The notes: generated by a model not told the origin, from the sequence alone. DNA of 64,000 nucleotides from Nocardia ignorata NBRC 108230 (GCF_001612905.1 NZ_BDBI01000031.1:118972-182971); one strand, 5' to 3'. Shown: positions 1 through 8,414, counted from the stretch's first letter. Numbers and translations: made by a program.

Positions 1-1734
1 GTCCTGACCGTGCGCGACAACGGCATCGGCATGTCCCGTGCCGAGGTGATCGATCTGATCGGCACCCTGGCCAAGTCCGGCACCGCCGAGCTGCGCCGCA
101 AACTCACCGAAGCCAAGTCCGACGCCGCGGCCGAGGAGCTGATCGGCCAGTTCGGTATCGGCTTCTACTCGACCTTCATGGTCGCCGACAAGGTCACCCT
201 CACCACCCGCAAGGCGGGCGAGACCGAGGGCACCCGCTGGGAAGCCGCCGCGGGCAGCTCCACCTACACGATCGACACCGTCACCGACGCACCGCAGGGC
301 ACCTCGGTGACGCTGGCGCTGAAGAAGCCCGACGAGGACGATCACCTCTTCGATTACACGCAGGAATGGAAGCTGCGCGAGATCGTCCGCAAGTACTCCG
401 ACTTCATCGCCTGGCCGATCCGCATGCAGGTCGAGCGGACCGTGATGGAGGGCGAGGGCGAGGACAAGGTCTCCAAGACCGTCGTCGAGGACCAGACGCT
501 GAACTCGCAGAAGGCGCTGTGGACGCGCCCGCGCAGCGAGGTCACCGACGAGGAGTACAAGGAGTTCTACCACCACGTCAGCCACGCCTGGGACGATCCG
601 CTCGAGATCATCCCGATGAAGGCGGAGGGCACCTTCGAGTACCAGGCGCTGCTGTTCCTTCCCTCGACCGCGCCGTTCGACCTGTTCACCCGTGAGCACA
701 AGCGCGGCGTGCAGCTCTACGTGCGCCGGGTGTTCATCATGGACAACTGCGAAGAGCTGATGCCGGAGTACCTGCGCTTCGTCAAGGGTGTGGTCGACGC
801 GCAGGATCTCTCGCTGAACGTGTCGCGTGAGATCCTGCAGCAGGATCGCCAGATCCAGATGATCCGCAAGCGCCTGGTGAAGAAGGTGCTCTCGACGGTC
901 AAGGATCTGCAGTCGGCCGAGGATCAGACCAAGTACCAGACCTTCTGGACCCAGTTCGGCCGGGTTCTCAAGGAGGGCTTGCTGTCCGACACCGACAACC
1001 GCGAAACCCTGCTCACCGTCTCGTCTTTCGCCTCCACCGCCTCCGAGACCGAGCTCACCACGCTCGCGCAGTATGTGGAGCGGATGAAGGACGGCCAGGA
1101 CGCGATCTACTACATGACCGGCGAAAGCCGCGCGCAGGTGGAGAATTCGCCGCACCTGGAGGCCTTCAAGGCCAAGGGGCTCGAGGTGCTGGTGCTCACC
1201 GACCCGGTCGACGAGATGTGGGTCGGCTCGGTGCCGGAGTTCGACGGCAAGAAGTTCCAGTCCATCGCCAAGGGCGAGGTCGACCTGGAGACCGAGGAGG
1301 AGAAGAAGGAGACCGAGGCCCTGCGCGAACAGCAGGACAAGGACTTCGCCGACCTGCTCACCTGGCTCGGCAAGACCCTGTCCGAGGTCGCCAAGGAGGT
1401 GCGCCTGACCAACCGGCTCACCACCTCACCGGCCTGCCTGGTCGGCGACGTCTTCGACTTCACCCCGATGCTCGAGCGCATGTACCGCGCCTCGGGCCAG
1501 GCGCTGCCGGAGTCCAAGCGCATCCTCGAGCTCAACCCCACCCACCCGCTGGTCACCGGTCTGCGCGACGCCTACGACGCGCGCAAGTCCGACGCCGACG
1601 AGGGCAAGGTCCCCGAGCTCACCGAGACGGCCGAATTGCTGTACGGCACGGCCGTTCTCGCCGAGGGCGGCGAACTCAAGGACCCCGCCCGCTTCGCCCA
1701 CCTGCTCACCGAGCGTCTCACCCGCACCGTGTGA
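1..1734 (+). CDS. htpG: Molecular chaperone HtpG (Hsp90), 5' end outside window
   Basis: This is an ATP-dependent cytosolic chaperone of the Hsp90 family. The frame is open from the first base of the window, so the start codon lies upstream; 577 residues are visible, against about 640 in full-length HtpG. The Bergerat-fold nucleotide motif DNGIGM is at visible residues 6-11, and by comparison with E. coli HtpG about 70 N-terminal residues are missing. Further family signatures are GQFGIGFYS and the middle-domain segment SLNVSREILQ. The stop is TGA at 1732-1734. No co-chaperone gene is next to it. Assignment is secure; only the start is unknown. Confidence 0.97.
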   Translation, partial: VLTVRDNGIGMSRAEVIDLIGTLAKSGTAELRRKLTEAKSDAAAEELIGQFGIGFYSTFMVADKVTLTTRKAGETEGTRWEAAAGSSTYTIDTVTDAPQGTSVTLALKKPDEDDHLFDYTQEWKLREIVRKYSDFIAWPIRMQVERTVMEGEGEDKVSKTVVEDQTLNSQKALWTRPRSEVTDEEYKEFYHHVSHAWDDPLEIIPMKAEGTFEYQALLFLPSTAPFDLFTREHKRGVQLYVRRVFIMDNCEELMPEYLRFVKGVVDAQDLSLNVSREILQQDRQIQMIRKRLVKKVLSTVKDLQSAEDQTKYQTFWTQFGRVLKEGLLSDTDNRETLLTVSSFASTASETELTTLAQYVERMKDGQDAIYYMTGESRAQVENSPHLEAFKAKGLEVLVLTDPVDEMWVGSVPEFDGKKFQSIAKGEVDLETEEEKKETEALREQQDKDFADLLTWLGKTLSEVAKEVRLTNRLTTSPACLVGDVFDFTPMLERMYRASGQALPESKRILELNPTHPLVTGLRDAYDARKSDADEGKVPELTETAELLYGTAVLAEGGELKDPARFAHLLTERLTRTV

Positions 1735-1978
1735 CACGATGCCGCCCTCGGCGTGACTGCTTGTGCTGCGGCACAGCAGCTCTTGTCGGGGGCGGCTCCT
1801 CGCCTGGGGTGCGGCGGCAGCTCCCGCCGGCGGCTGGATGGTCTCACGGCTGGATGGTCGCCTGCGGCAGACGGCCCCGTGCTTGGGCGGTGTTGTGACA
1901 GTTCCCAGTCGTGCGTGCGCCGATATATGGCCTCGGGCAAGGACAGTCGAGCCGGATTACGGTTCGGCGCCCGGCTCG
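1735..1978. other. Intergenic gap between htpG and the choD-like gene
   Basis: No gene is supported here. The only visible structure is a short tandem repeat, CGGCTGGATGGTC at 1831-1843 and again at 1847-1859, separated by 3 bp. No clear terminator was seen after htpG. Confidence 0.5.
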
Positions 1979-1984
1979 TAGGCT
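1979..1984 (+). promoter_or_regulatory. -10 box of a leaderless promoter for the choD-like gene
   Basis: TAGGCT lies 7 nt before the ATG at 1992, and no Shine-Dalgarno sequence stands between them. This is the geometry of a leaderless transcript, and it supports the choice of ATG 1992 over the upstream in-frame codons. Confidence 0.5.
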
Positions 1985-1991
1985 CGCGACA

Positions 1992-3713
1992 ATGGTGGAC
2001 GTGAACACCCATTACGACGTGCTGATCGTCGGATCGGGTTTCGGCGGCAGCGTCACGGCGCTGCGGCTGGTGGAGAAGGGATACCGAGTCGGCGTGCTCG
2101 AGGCGGGCCGCCGGTTCGCCGACGTCGATTTCGCCGCGACCAACTGGGACCTGCGCCGCTACCTGTGGGCGCCGCGACTCGGGTGCTACGGCATTCAGCG
2201 CGTGCATCGCCTGCGCGACTGTTTCATCCTGGCCGGAGCCGGTGTCGGCGGCGGGTCGCTCAACTACGCCAACACGCTGTACAAGCCGGGGGAGGCGTTC
2301 TTCGGTGACAAGCAGTGGGCGGGCATCACCGACTGGGAAGCCGAACTGTCCCCGCACTACGAGCAGGCCACCCGCATGCTCGGGGTGGTCCGAAACCCAT
2401 TGCACACCCCGGCCGACACGGTCATCAAGGCGGTGGCCGAGGAGATGGGCGTCGGGCACACCTTCGTGCCGACTCCCGTCGCGGTGTACTTCGGCGAGCC
2501 GGGCCGCACCGACGCCGACCCGTACTTCGGCGGTGTCGGCCCCGCCCGCACCGGCTGCGTGAAGTGCGGTGAATGCATGACCGGTTGCCGGCACGGCGCC
2601 AAGAACACACTGGTCAAGAACTATCTCGGGCTGGCCGAGCAGGCCGGGGCGAGCGTGCTGCCGATGACCACCGTGACGGCCCTGCGTCCGCAAACCGACG
2701 GCACCTGGCTCGTCGACACCGAGCGCACCGGCAGCTGGGTCCGCAAGCAGCGCACCACGTTGTCCGCCGACCGCGTGGTGCTCGCCGCGGGCACCTGGGG
2801 CACCCAGCGACTGCTGTTCCGCATGCGCGACCGCGCCGTCCTGCCCGCGCTGTCGCCGCGCCTCGGTGTGCTCACCCGCACCAACTCCGAGGCCATCCTC
2901 GGTGCGGGCCGCACCACGGTGAATCCCGACATCGAGGTCACCACCGGGGTGGCGATCACCTCGTCGTTCCACCCGACGCCCGACACCCACGTGGAACCGG
3001 TGCGCTACGGCCGGGGTTCCAACGCGATGGGCCTGCTGAACACCTACCTCGTCGACGGCGACCAGCGCATACCGCGCTGGCTGCGGGTGCTCGGCATCGC
3101 GGGCCGTCACCCGATCCGCACCGTTCGCCTGCTGCGCACCACACGCTGGAGCGAGCGGACCCTGATCCTGCTGGTGATGCAGAGCCTGGACAACTCCATC
3201 ACCACCTACACCAAGCGTGGGCTGTTCGGCCGCCGCTACACCAGCAAGCAGGGGTACGGCCACCCCAATCCGTCCTGGATTCCGGCCGGGCACGAGGTGA
3301 CCCGAAGGGTCGCCGAGAAATTCGGCGCCACCGCGGGCACCACCTGGCCCGATGTCTTCGGTGTTCCGATGACCGCGCACTTCATCGGCGGCTGCGCCAT
3401 CGGCGCCGATCCGGCCACCGGCGTGATCGACCCCTACCACCGGGTGCACGGCTATCCGGGACTGAGCATCGTGGACGGCTCGGCCATTTCGGCGAACCTG
3501 GGGGTCAACCCGTCACTCACCATCGCCGCGCAGGCCGAACGCGCGGCCGCGCTGTGGCCGAACCGGGGCGAGGCCGATCCGCGGCCGCCGATGGGGGAGC
3601 CGTACCGCCGGATCGCGCCGGTCCCTCCGCGTGCTCCCGTTGTGCCCGCCGGTGCCCCCGCGGCCCTGCGGCTGCCCATCGAACCGGTGGACCGGTCGGC
3701 GCTCGGCGCGTGA
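1992..3713 (+). CDS. choD: FAD-dependent GMC oxidoreductase, ChoD-like (cholesterol oxidase family)
   Basis: A 573-residue flavoprotein expected to oxidise a hydroxyl group of a sterol or similar alcohol. The N-terminal Rossmann motif VLIVGSGFGGSVTALRL binds the ADP part of FAD. The segment GCYGIQRVHRLRD, the Cys-rich stretch CGECMTGCRHGAKNTL, and the C-terminal FAD signature ISANLGVNPSLTIAAQAERA match, from memory, M. tuberculosis ChoD (Rv3409c) over the whole length. Rv3409c and relatives are called cholesterol oxidase, but the true substrate of this Cys-rich subgroup is not settled. ATG 1992 is preferred because it follows a -10 box and opens directly with the Rossmann strand. It is monocistronic in appearance. 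Confidence 0.85.
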   Translation: MVDVNTHYDVLIVGSGFGGSVTALRLVEKGYRVGVLEAGRRFADVDFAATNWDLRRYLWAPRLGCYGIQRVHRLRDCFILAGAGVGGGSLNYANTLYKPGEAFFGDKQWAGITDWEAELSPHYEQATRMLGVVRNPLHTPADTVIKAVAEEMGVGHTFVPTPVAVYFGEPGRTDADPYFGGVGPARTGCVKCGECMTGCRHGAKNTLVKNYLGLAEQAGASVLPMTTVTALRPQTDGTWLVDTERTGSWVRKQRTTLSADRVVLAAGTWGTQRLLFRMRDRAVLPALSPRLGVLTRTNSEAILGAGRTTVNPDIEVTTGVAITSSFHPTPDTHVEPVRYGRGSNAMGLLNTYLVDGDQRIPRWLRVLGIAGRHPIRTVRLLRTTRWSERTLILLVMQSLDNSITTYTKRGLFGRRYTSKQGYGHPNPSWIPAGHEVTRRVAEKFGATAGTTWPDVFGVPMTAHFIGGCAIGADPATGVIDPYHRVHGYPGLSIVDGSAISANLGVNPSLTIAAQAERAAALWPNRGEADPRPPMGEPYRRIAPVPPRAPVVPAGAPAALRLPIEPVDRSALGA

Positions 3714-3763
3714 TCCGGATCGAACACCGTGCCGAATAAGCGATTTCGGTCCACCATGGACAT

Positions 3764-4213
3764 ATGGGTGGGCACGAGATCCGGCGAGCACGTCCCGAGG
3801 ACTACGACGAACTGATCGGGGTGGTCGACGACTGGTGGGGGCGGGCCGTGACGCACAACCTGCCGCGCATGTTCCTCGACCACTTCCATCGCACCAGCCT
3901 TATCGCCACCGACGACGCCGGAATCTCCGGATTCCTCATCGGTTTCGGCTCGCCCGCACACGCCGACGCCGCCTACATCCACTTCGTCGCCGTGCGTCCC
4001 GACGCCCGCAAATCGGGCCTCGGCCGCACCCTCTACGACGAGTTCTTCACGATCGTGCGCGCCGACGGCCGAAAACTGGTGTCGGCCATCACCTCACCGT
4101 CGAACTACACCTCGATCGACTTCCACCGCAGCCTCGGCTTCAGGGTCACCGGACCGGTCGCGAACTACAACGGCCCGGGCCGAGCCCTCATCACGTTCGA
4201 GCGCGTCCTGTAG
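3764..4213 (+). CDS. GNAT family N-acetyltransferase
   Basis: A 149-residue single-domain acetyltransferase. The acetyl-CoA-binding motif A is seen as FVAVRPDARKSGLGRTLYDE (the R/Q-x-x-G-x-G/A pattern appears as RKSGLG), followed by the motif B region NYTSIDFHRSLGF. It would transfer an acetyl group from acetyl-CoA to an amine; the substrate cannot be read from sequence. The gene follows the choD-like gene by about 50 bp on the same strand and could be read with it. A strong shared terminator follows the stop. Confidence 0.88.
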   Translation: MGGHEIRRARPEDYDELIGVVDDWWGRAVTHNLPRMFLDHFHRTSLIATDDAGISGFLIGFGSPAHADAAYIHFVAVRPDARKSGLGRTLYDEFFTIVRADGRKLVSAITSPSNYTSIDFHRSLGFRVTGPVANYNGPGRALITFERVL

Positions 4214-4218
4214 AAACG

Positions 4219-4255
4219 CCGAACGGCGCCTCCCGAAAAGGAAGGCGCCGTTCGG
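4219..4255. terminator. Bidirectional terminator between convergent genes
   Basis: A perfect 13-bp inverted repeat, CCGAACGGCGCCT at 4219-4231 and its complement at 4243-4255, with an 11-nt A-rich loop. It lies between the stop codons of the GNAT gene (+) and the SDR gene (-), so it can serve both. Confidence 0.85.
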
Positions 4256-4267
4256 TATTCGAGCTGC

Positions 4268-5035
4268 TTACCTGGGCGCCATGCGCAGGGCGCCGTCCAT
4301 GCGGATGGTCTCGCCGTTGAGGTAGTCGTGGCGGGCGATGTACTCCACCAGCTGGGCATACTCGTCGGGGCGACCCAGCCGCGACGGGAACGGGACGCCC
4401 GCCTCGAGGTTCTTGCGGTAGTCCTCGGTGACGCCGGCGAGCATCGGAGTATCGATGATGCCGGGGGCGATGGTGTTCACGCGGATACCGAACTGGGCCA
4501 GGTCACGCGCGGCGGGAACGGTCATGCCGTGCACGCCACCCTTGGACGCCGAGTACGCGATCTGACCGATCTGGCCCTCGAACGCCGCCACCGACGCGGT
4601 GTTCACGACCACGCCGCGCTGACCGTACTCGTCCACCGGCTCGGTCTTGGCGATGGCGTCGGCCGCCAGCCGCATCACATTGAAGGTGCCGAGCAGGTTC
4701 ACGGTGATGACGGTGCGGAACAGCTCGAGATCGTGCGGGCCGTTCTTCGACAGGATGCGACCCGCCCAGCCGACACCGGCACAGTTCACCACGATGCGCA
4801 GCGGCGCCGGGCCCTCGGTCACCTGGGCGACGGCAGCGGCGACCTCGTCGTTGCTCGTCACGTCGGCGGCGATCAGGGTGACACCGTCGGGCACGCTGTC
4901 GCCCGCGCGCTCGATGGACTGCGGGATGTCGAGACCGAACACGGTGGCACCCGCCTCGGCCAGGCGCTTGGCGGTAGCGGCACCGAGACCGGACGCGCCT
5001 CCGGTGACGATTGCGGCGGAACCAGAAATCTCCAC
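4268..5035 (-). CDS. SDR family oxidoreductase, 3-hydroxyacyl-CoA dehydrogenase type
   Basis: A 255-residue classical short-chain dehydrogenase. The cofactor motif TGGASGLGAA is near residue 12, NCAGVGWAGR follows, the catalytic Ser is in NTASVAAFEG, and YSASKGG holds the catalytic Tyr and Lys. The overall pattern, including DTPML after the active site, resembles type-2 3-hydroxyacyl-CoA dehydrogenases (HSD17B10-like), which oxidise 3-hydroxyacyl-CoA with NAD+ in fatty-acid or sterol side-chain breakdown. The start is GTG at 5035, with AGGAG at 5041-5045 as its ribosome site. The upstream region carries copy A of the dispersed structured repeat. Confidence 0.88.
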   Translation of the reverse strand: MEISGSAAIVTGGASGLGAATAKRLAEAGATVFGLDIPQSIERAGDSVPDGVTLIAADVTSNDEVAAAVAQVTEGPAPLRIVVNCAGVGWAGRILSKNGPHDLELFRTVITVNLLGTFNVMRLAADAIAKTEPVDEYGQRGVVVNTASVAAFEGQIGQIAYSASKGGVHGMTVPAARDLAQFGIRVNTIAPGIIDTPMLAGVTEDYRKNLEAGVPFPSRLGRPDEYAQLVEYIARHDYLNGETIRMDGALRMAPR

Positions 5036-5069
5036 AAAATCTCCTGTGTTATCGGCGGCTGGCGCCGCG

Positions 5070-5161
5070 GTTCGCGGCGCTGAACCCCGCCTCTTCCCTC
5101 CCTACGGGCACTCCTTCGTCGCACCCTTCGGTCAGTCCAGAGGCGGGGACGCGCCGCGAAC
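5070..5161 (+). repeat. Dispersed structured repeat, copy A
   Basis: One of three copies of an element of about 90 bp. The outer stem is 11 bp, GTTCGCGGCGC at 5070-5080 against 5151-5161. The inner stem is 10 bp, CCCCGCCTCT at 5085-5094 against 5139-5148. Between them is a 44-nt core that differs from copies B and C at only two bases. It lies between divergent SDR genes, 34 bp upstream of the start of the minus-strand one. A shared GCTGGCG..CGCG sequence continues just left of it. Confidence 0.9.
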
Positions 5162-5285
5162 TTGGTGGTTTTGCGGCCTTATCGGCCTTCTGCCAATAAT
5201 GCACCATAACGCTCCGGGGTGTGGTGTGGCGCACCCCTACTTCGGTGTAGCCGAAATCGTCGCGAACAGCGGTGTTTGCCGGTGG

Positions 5286-5291
5286 TAGCGT
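5286..5291 (+). promoter_or_regulatory. -10 box of a leaderless promoter for the SDR gene
   Basis: TAGCGT lies 6 nt before ATG 5298, without a ribosome binding site in between. This is the leaderless geometry also seen at several other genes of the window. Confidence 0.5.
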
Positions 5292-5297
5292 GCCGTC

Positions 5298-6173
5298 ATG
5301 AGATCGTTCGCCGGTCCGAGCGTGGCCGGGCGCAGGGTCCTGATCACGGGTGCCGCGCGCGGGATCGGTGCTGCGCTGGCGCGGCGGCTGGCGGCGAAGG
5401 GGGCGCGGGTCGCGCTGCTCGGGATCGAGCCGGAACTGCTCGCCGAGGTGGCCGCGGAATGCGGCGATGTGCCGTGGCGCTACTGCGATGTGGCCGACCC
5501 GGCCCAGGTGGGGCGGGTGATTCCGGTGCTGGTCGCCGAACTCGGCGGGCTGGATGTGCTGGTGGCCAACGCGGGGGTCGCCAAGCAGATGGCGATGGTC
5601 GGTGGCGACGCCTCGGTGCTCGAGGAGACGTTGGCGGTGAACGTGCTCGGTGTGGCGTACGCGGTGCAGGCGGCGGGTCCGTATATCGCGCACGCGGATG
5701 GGTACGTCCTGATGATGTCGTCCATCTCGAGTGCCGTGCAGCTGCCGCTCGGCGGCGCCTACAGTGCGTCGGCGGCCGCGGTGGCCGCGCTCGCGGAAAC
5801 GCTGCGCTTCGAATTGTCCTCCACGGGCGCCAAAGTGGGCGTCACCTACTTCGCGGGGATCGACACCGACATGACCGTGCGCGGCTTCGACACCGCCGCC
5901 GCGCACACCATCCTCGGCGGCACGAGCCTGGCGGGGATCTCGCCGATCGGCCCGGCGGTCGACGCGATGGAACGGGCTGTGGCCCGCCGCAAGGCCACGG
6001 TGTACGCGCCGTGGTGGGTGGCGATGGCCCGGCCGCTACGCCCCTTCGCCCAGCTGGTCGTGCAACGACTACACGGCAACAGGGTGGCGCGCGCCGTCGA
6101 GATCGCCCGCAACGAGGACGCACCGTTCACCACCGACCAACCGGCCCGGCCGCGCAGAATGGAACGGCAATGA
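5298..6173 (+). CDS. SDR family protein lacking the catalytic lysine
   Basis: A 291-residue short-chain dehydrogenase fold. The N-terminal cofactor motif TGAARGIGAALARRL and the VANAGVAK segment are intact, and the catalytic Ser lies in MMSSISSAVQ. The usual YxxxK active site reads YSASA, so the Tyr is kept but the Lys is replaced by Ala. In the family that Lys positions the nicotinamide ribose and lowers the Tyr pKa, so activity may be weak, altered or lost. The last 60 residues form a basic tail (RPLRPFAQLVVQRLHGN) seen in membrane-associated SDRs. Its stop overlaps the start of the TetR gene by 4 bp (ATGA), so the two are co-expressed. Confidence 0.85.
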   Translation: MRSFAGPSVAGRRVLITGAARGIGAALARRLAAKGARVALLGIEPELLAEVAAECGDVPWRYCDVADPAQVGRVIPVLVAELGGLDVLVANAGVAKQMAMVGGDASVLEETLAVNVLGVAYAVQAAGPYIAHADGYVLMMSSISSAVQLPLGGAYSASAAAVAALAETLRFELSSTGAKVGVTYFAGIDTDMTVRGFDTAAAHTILGGTSLAGISPIGPAVDAMERAVARRKATVYAPWWVAMARPLRPFAQLVVQRLHGNRVARAVEIARNEDAPFTTDQPARPRRMERQ

Positions 6174-6817
6174 GTGAGGAACCCGGATCGACCCTGCGTC
6201 AGCTGCCGCGCGGGCGCCACCGCCTCTCGCGCGAGGAAGTGGTCGCGTCCCAGCGCGAACGCATCCTCGTCGCGATGGGGGAGGCGATGTGCGAGAGCGG
6301 CTATGTCGGCACGCCGGTCGCGGCGGTGCTCAAACGCGCCGGGGTGTCACGCGAGACGTTCTACGAGCAGTTCCGCTCCAAGGAGGACTGCTTCCGCGCC
6401 GCCTTCGACCGCGCCTCCAAGCTGCTCTCGGACCGGTTGCAGGACACCATCGCCGAACTCGCCGACGCCGACGCGCCGACCCGGATGGACCGCATCCTCA
6501 CCGCCTACTTCCAGCACCTGATCGACGATCCCGCCTCCGCGCGGCTGTTCCTCGTCGAGGTGTACGCGGCGGGACCGGCAGCGATCGCGGCCCGGATGGA
6601 CCTACAGCACCGGTTCGTCACGGTGGTCGCGGCGATGCTCGGCGCCGAAACCGACGAGCAGCGCTTCGCCTGCGCCACCTTGGCGGCGGCGATCGGCGCG
6701 ATGGTCACCGGCAAGATCGCCGGGGGCGACCTCGACAGCCTGTGGGAGCTGAAGGATCAGCTCATCGCGTTGGCGCAGCGCTCGGGCACGGTTTACGGCA
6801 ACGCCTTCGCCGGCTGA
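6170..6817 (+). CDS. TetR/AcrR family transcriptional regulator
   Basis: A 215-residue one-component repressor type protein. The N-terminal helix-turn-helix is clear: VAAVLKRAGVSRETFYEQF followed by SKEDCFRAAFD at about residues 45-75. The remainder is an all-helical ligand and dimer domain without a recognisable ligand class. ATG 6170 overlaps the stop of the preceding SDR (ATGA). Regulator and SDR therefore form a two-gene unit, and the SDR is the first candidate target. The 3' end overlaps the convergent TMEM165/GDT1 gene by about 25 bp. Confidence 0.9.
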   Translation: MSEEPGSTLRQLPRGRHRLSREEVVASQRERILVAMGEAMCESGYVGTPVAAVLKRAGVSRETFYEQFRSKEDCFRAAFDRASKLLSDRLQDTIAELADADAPTRMDRILTAYFQHLIDDPASARLFLVEVYAAGPAAIAARMDLQHRFVTVVAAMLGAETDEQRFACATLAAAIGAMVTGKIAGGDLDSLWELKDQLIALAQRSGTVYGNAFAG

Positions 6818-7500
6818 TCCACCGGCTCGCGCTCACGCCGGGAGAACCGCCAGGCCAGCACCCCGGCGCCGGTGAATGCGGGGGCGAGCAGGGCGAGCGC
6901 GAGGGCGGCGACGCCGTCGACGCCGGGGACGAAGGCGTCGAGCAGGGTTTTCCCGGCGAAGAACAGGAACAGCAGACCCGAGGCGATGGCGATCCCGCGC
7001 TCGGGCAGGTGCTTACCCGCGAACTTGCCGACCAGAATCGCCAGCCCACCCGCGGCGACCATGCCCGCCACCGAGCCGATCCACACCGCGAGCCAGCTGT
7101 TGTTCGAGGCGAGCGCGGCCGCGGCGAACATGGTCCGGTCGCCGAGTTCGGCGAGCATGAAGGCGGAGATCACCACGAGGAACGCATTGCGGGTGCTGGG
7201 TGGTTCGGGGGCGGTCTCGGTGTCGTCGGCTGAGGTGAGCGCATCGCGCAGGGTCCACACGCCGACGGCCAGCAGGGTGAGCGCGGTCACCACCGCGATG
7301 GCGCCGGCGGGCAACGCCGTGCCGAGAAAGTGGCCGACACCCGCGGCGATGAGGTTCACGGCCACACTGGCGACGCTGATTCCGGCCAGGACGACCCACC
7401 AGCGGTAGCGCAGCGAGAACGTCAGCGCCATCAGCTGCGATTTGTCGCCCAGCTCGGCTAGGAAGATCACGCCGAAGCTCAGCAGGATCGTGGCGATCAA
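6793..7500 (-). CDS. TMEM165/GDT1 family membrane transporter (UPF0016), probable Mn2+ exporter
   Basis: A 235-residue integral membrane protein with two related halves. Each half carries the family signature E-x-G-D-[KR]-[ST]: AELGDKSQLMAL near residue 16 and AELGDRTMFAAAA near residue 136. Family members move Mn2+ (and Ca2+/H+) across membranes. The start read here is TTG 7500, with GGGAG 9 nt upstream. A yybP-ykoY manganese riboswitch lies in its 5' leader, which agrees with an Mn2+ export role under Mn excess. A charged linker in the middle (about residues 95-125) joins the halves. Confidence 0.92.
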   Translation of the reverse strand: MIATILLSFGVIFLAELGDKSQLMALTFSLRYRWWVVLAGISVASVAVNLIAAGVGHFLGTALPAGAIAVVTALTLLAVGVWTLRDALTSADDTETAPEPPSTRNAFLVVISAFMLAELGDRTMFAAAALASNNSWLAVWIGSVAGMVAAGGLAILVGKFAGKHLPERGIAIASGLLFLFFAGKTLLDAFVPGVDGVAALALALLAPAFTGAGVLAWRFSRREREPVDQPAKALP

Positions 7501-7535
7501 TGAATTCAGCTCCCAGGTAACAACTTCCGGCCTGC

Positions 7536-7560
7536 GGCTGAGACGGGGATGCCTTCAGCC
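7536..7560 (-). other. Leader hairpin after the Mn riboswitch
   Basis: GGCTGA and TCAGCC (6 bp, 13-nt loop) lie between the aptamer and the ribosome binding site of the TMEM165-type gene. It lacks a U-tract. It could belong to the expression platform, but that is inference. Confidence 0.4.
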
Positions 7561-7574
7561 ACACCGGTCGAATG

Positions 7575-7700
7575 ATCGGTTTCGTGGCCGAAGGTCTCGC
7601 CCACCGGTGACTACCGGTTCGCGCAGCCGGACCGCGCCGGTGGTGGCGGCGATCAGTATGTCGACTGGGCGATTGCGGGCTACTCCCCTTCGCTGTCGTC
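7575..7700 (-). promoter_or_regulatory. yybP-ykoY manganese riboswitch
   Basis: Read on the minus strand, the leader contains AAGGGGAGTAG (around 7679-7689) and, about 90 nt later, GGGCGAGACCTTCGGCC (7586-7602). These are the two conserved internal loops of the yybP-ykoY class, which bind Mn2+ between them. A pairing-rich insert with AGTCGACATACT separates them. The element sits about 75 nt upstream of the start of a TMEM165/GDT1 gene, a gene type known to be controlled by this riboswitch. Outer limits are approximate. Confidence 0.85.
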
Positions 7701-7859
7701 CACCTTAGCGCGGTTGCTCCCGGAATGCCAATATCGCGTCACCGAAAGGTCAACGGACACAATAAGTTTGGCTGAGCGGCCCCGATAGTTCGGTTCCCCT
7801 GAATTCCGGATCGGGAAACCCTGTTGCCAGTGGTTCGCCAGACCGGTACCACGAAAGGC

Positions 7860-8387
7860 TCAGGCAGCCAACAGCATTGCCAGCACGGCGGTATCCGGGT
7901 CGCTGATGAGGTCCATGCCGACCCGGCTCACCAGGGAGGTGACGGTGCCGTCGAGTTCGGCCTCGGCCCAGGCGGCCCGATGCTCCAGACCCAGATGCGG
8001 CACGCCGGGCAGCAGCACGCACCCGGACGCGGCGCCCACGCACTCGGGCAGCGACGGCCGGGTCTGCGACGGCGGATGCAGCATCAGCAGGGCGGGCGGC
8101 ACGTGCTCGGCGAAACGGCCCGGCTCGATCGCCTGGTCACCGACCACCGGGCCCTCGGCGAGGACGAGACCGACGGTGTCGGGTTCCGGATCGTCGGGCA
8201 ACTCCTCACGGACCCCGAACACGGTGCTGGTGAGCAGCAGACCGGGAAGTGACGCCACCCGCACGGCGAGCACGAGCACCTGCGCCCACTCCTTGGTGGT
8301 ATCCGGCCACCGCCCCGACACCACGAATCCCCGCAAACGACCATCCGCCTGAAACGGCGTGAACCCGATCGGCCCCTGAACAGTCAT
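7860..8387 (-). CDS. Conserved-looking protein of unknown function, 175 aa
   Basis: No family is recognised. The protein is soluble, acidic and rich in Leu, Pro and Val, without signal peptide, membrane segment or clear motif. The start is set at ATG 8387 by a strong GGGAGG at 8393-8398; an upstream in-frame extension has no such site. A perfect palindrome lies directly upstream of the ribosome site. The gene stands alone between the riboswitch-controlled transporter and sodA. Codon use is typical of the window, so it is a real gene. Confidence 0.75.
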   Translation of the reverse strand: MTVQGPIGFTPFQADGRLRGFVVSGRWPDTTKEWAQVLVLAVRVASLPGLLLTSTVFGVREELPDDPEPDTVGLVLAEGPVVGDQAIEPGRFAEHVPPALLMLHPPSQTRPSLPECVGAASGCVLLPGVPHLGLEHRAAWAEAELDGTVTSLVSRVGMDLISDPDTAVLAMLLAA

Positions 8388-8398
8388 GACGACCTCCC

Positions 8399-8414
8399 GA
8401 CTTACGGATAAGTC
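8399..8414. promoter_or_regulatory. Perfect palindrome, candidate operator
   Basis: GACTTA-CGGA-TAAGTC (6-bp arms) touches the ribosome binding site of the unknown 175-aa gene. It is too short and lacks a U-tract for a terminator, and its place suggests an operator or an RNA hairpin that masks the ribosome site. The binding protein is unknown. Confidence 0.5.

Noticed and set aside
1831..1859. The 13-bp tandem repeat CGGCTGGATGGTC as a CRISPR or regulatory array
   Set aside because: There are only two units with a 3-bp spacer, no dyad, and no nearby gene that would use it.
1572..3449. A 625-codon minus-strand frame opposite the choD-like gene
   Set aside because: It crosses the end of htpG and most of the flavoprotein gene, both of which are certain; no motif is present in the shadow.
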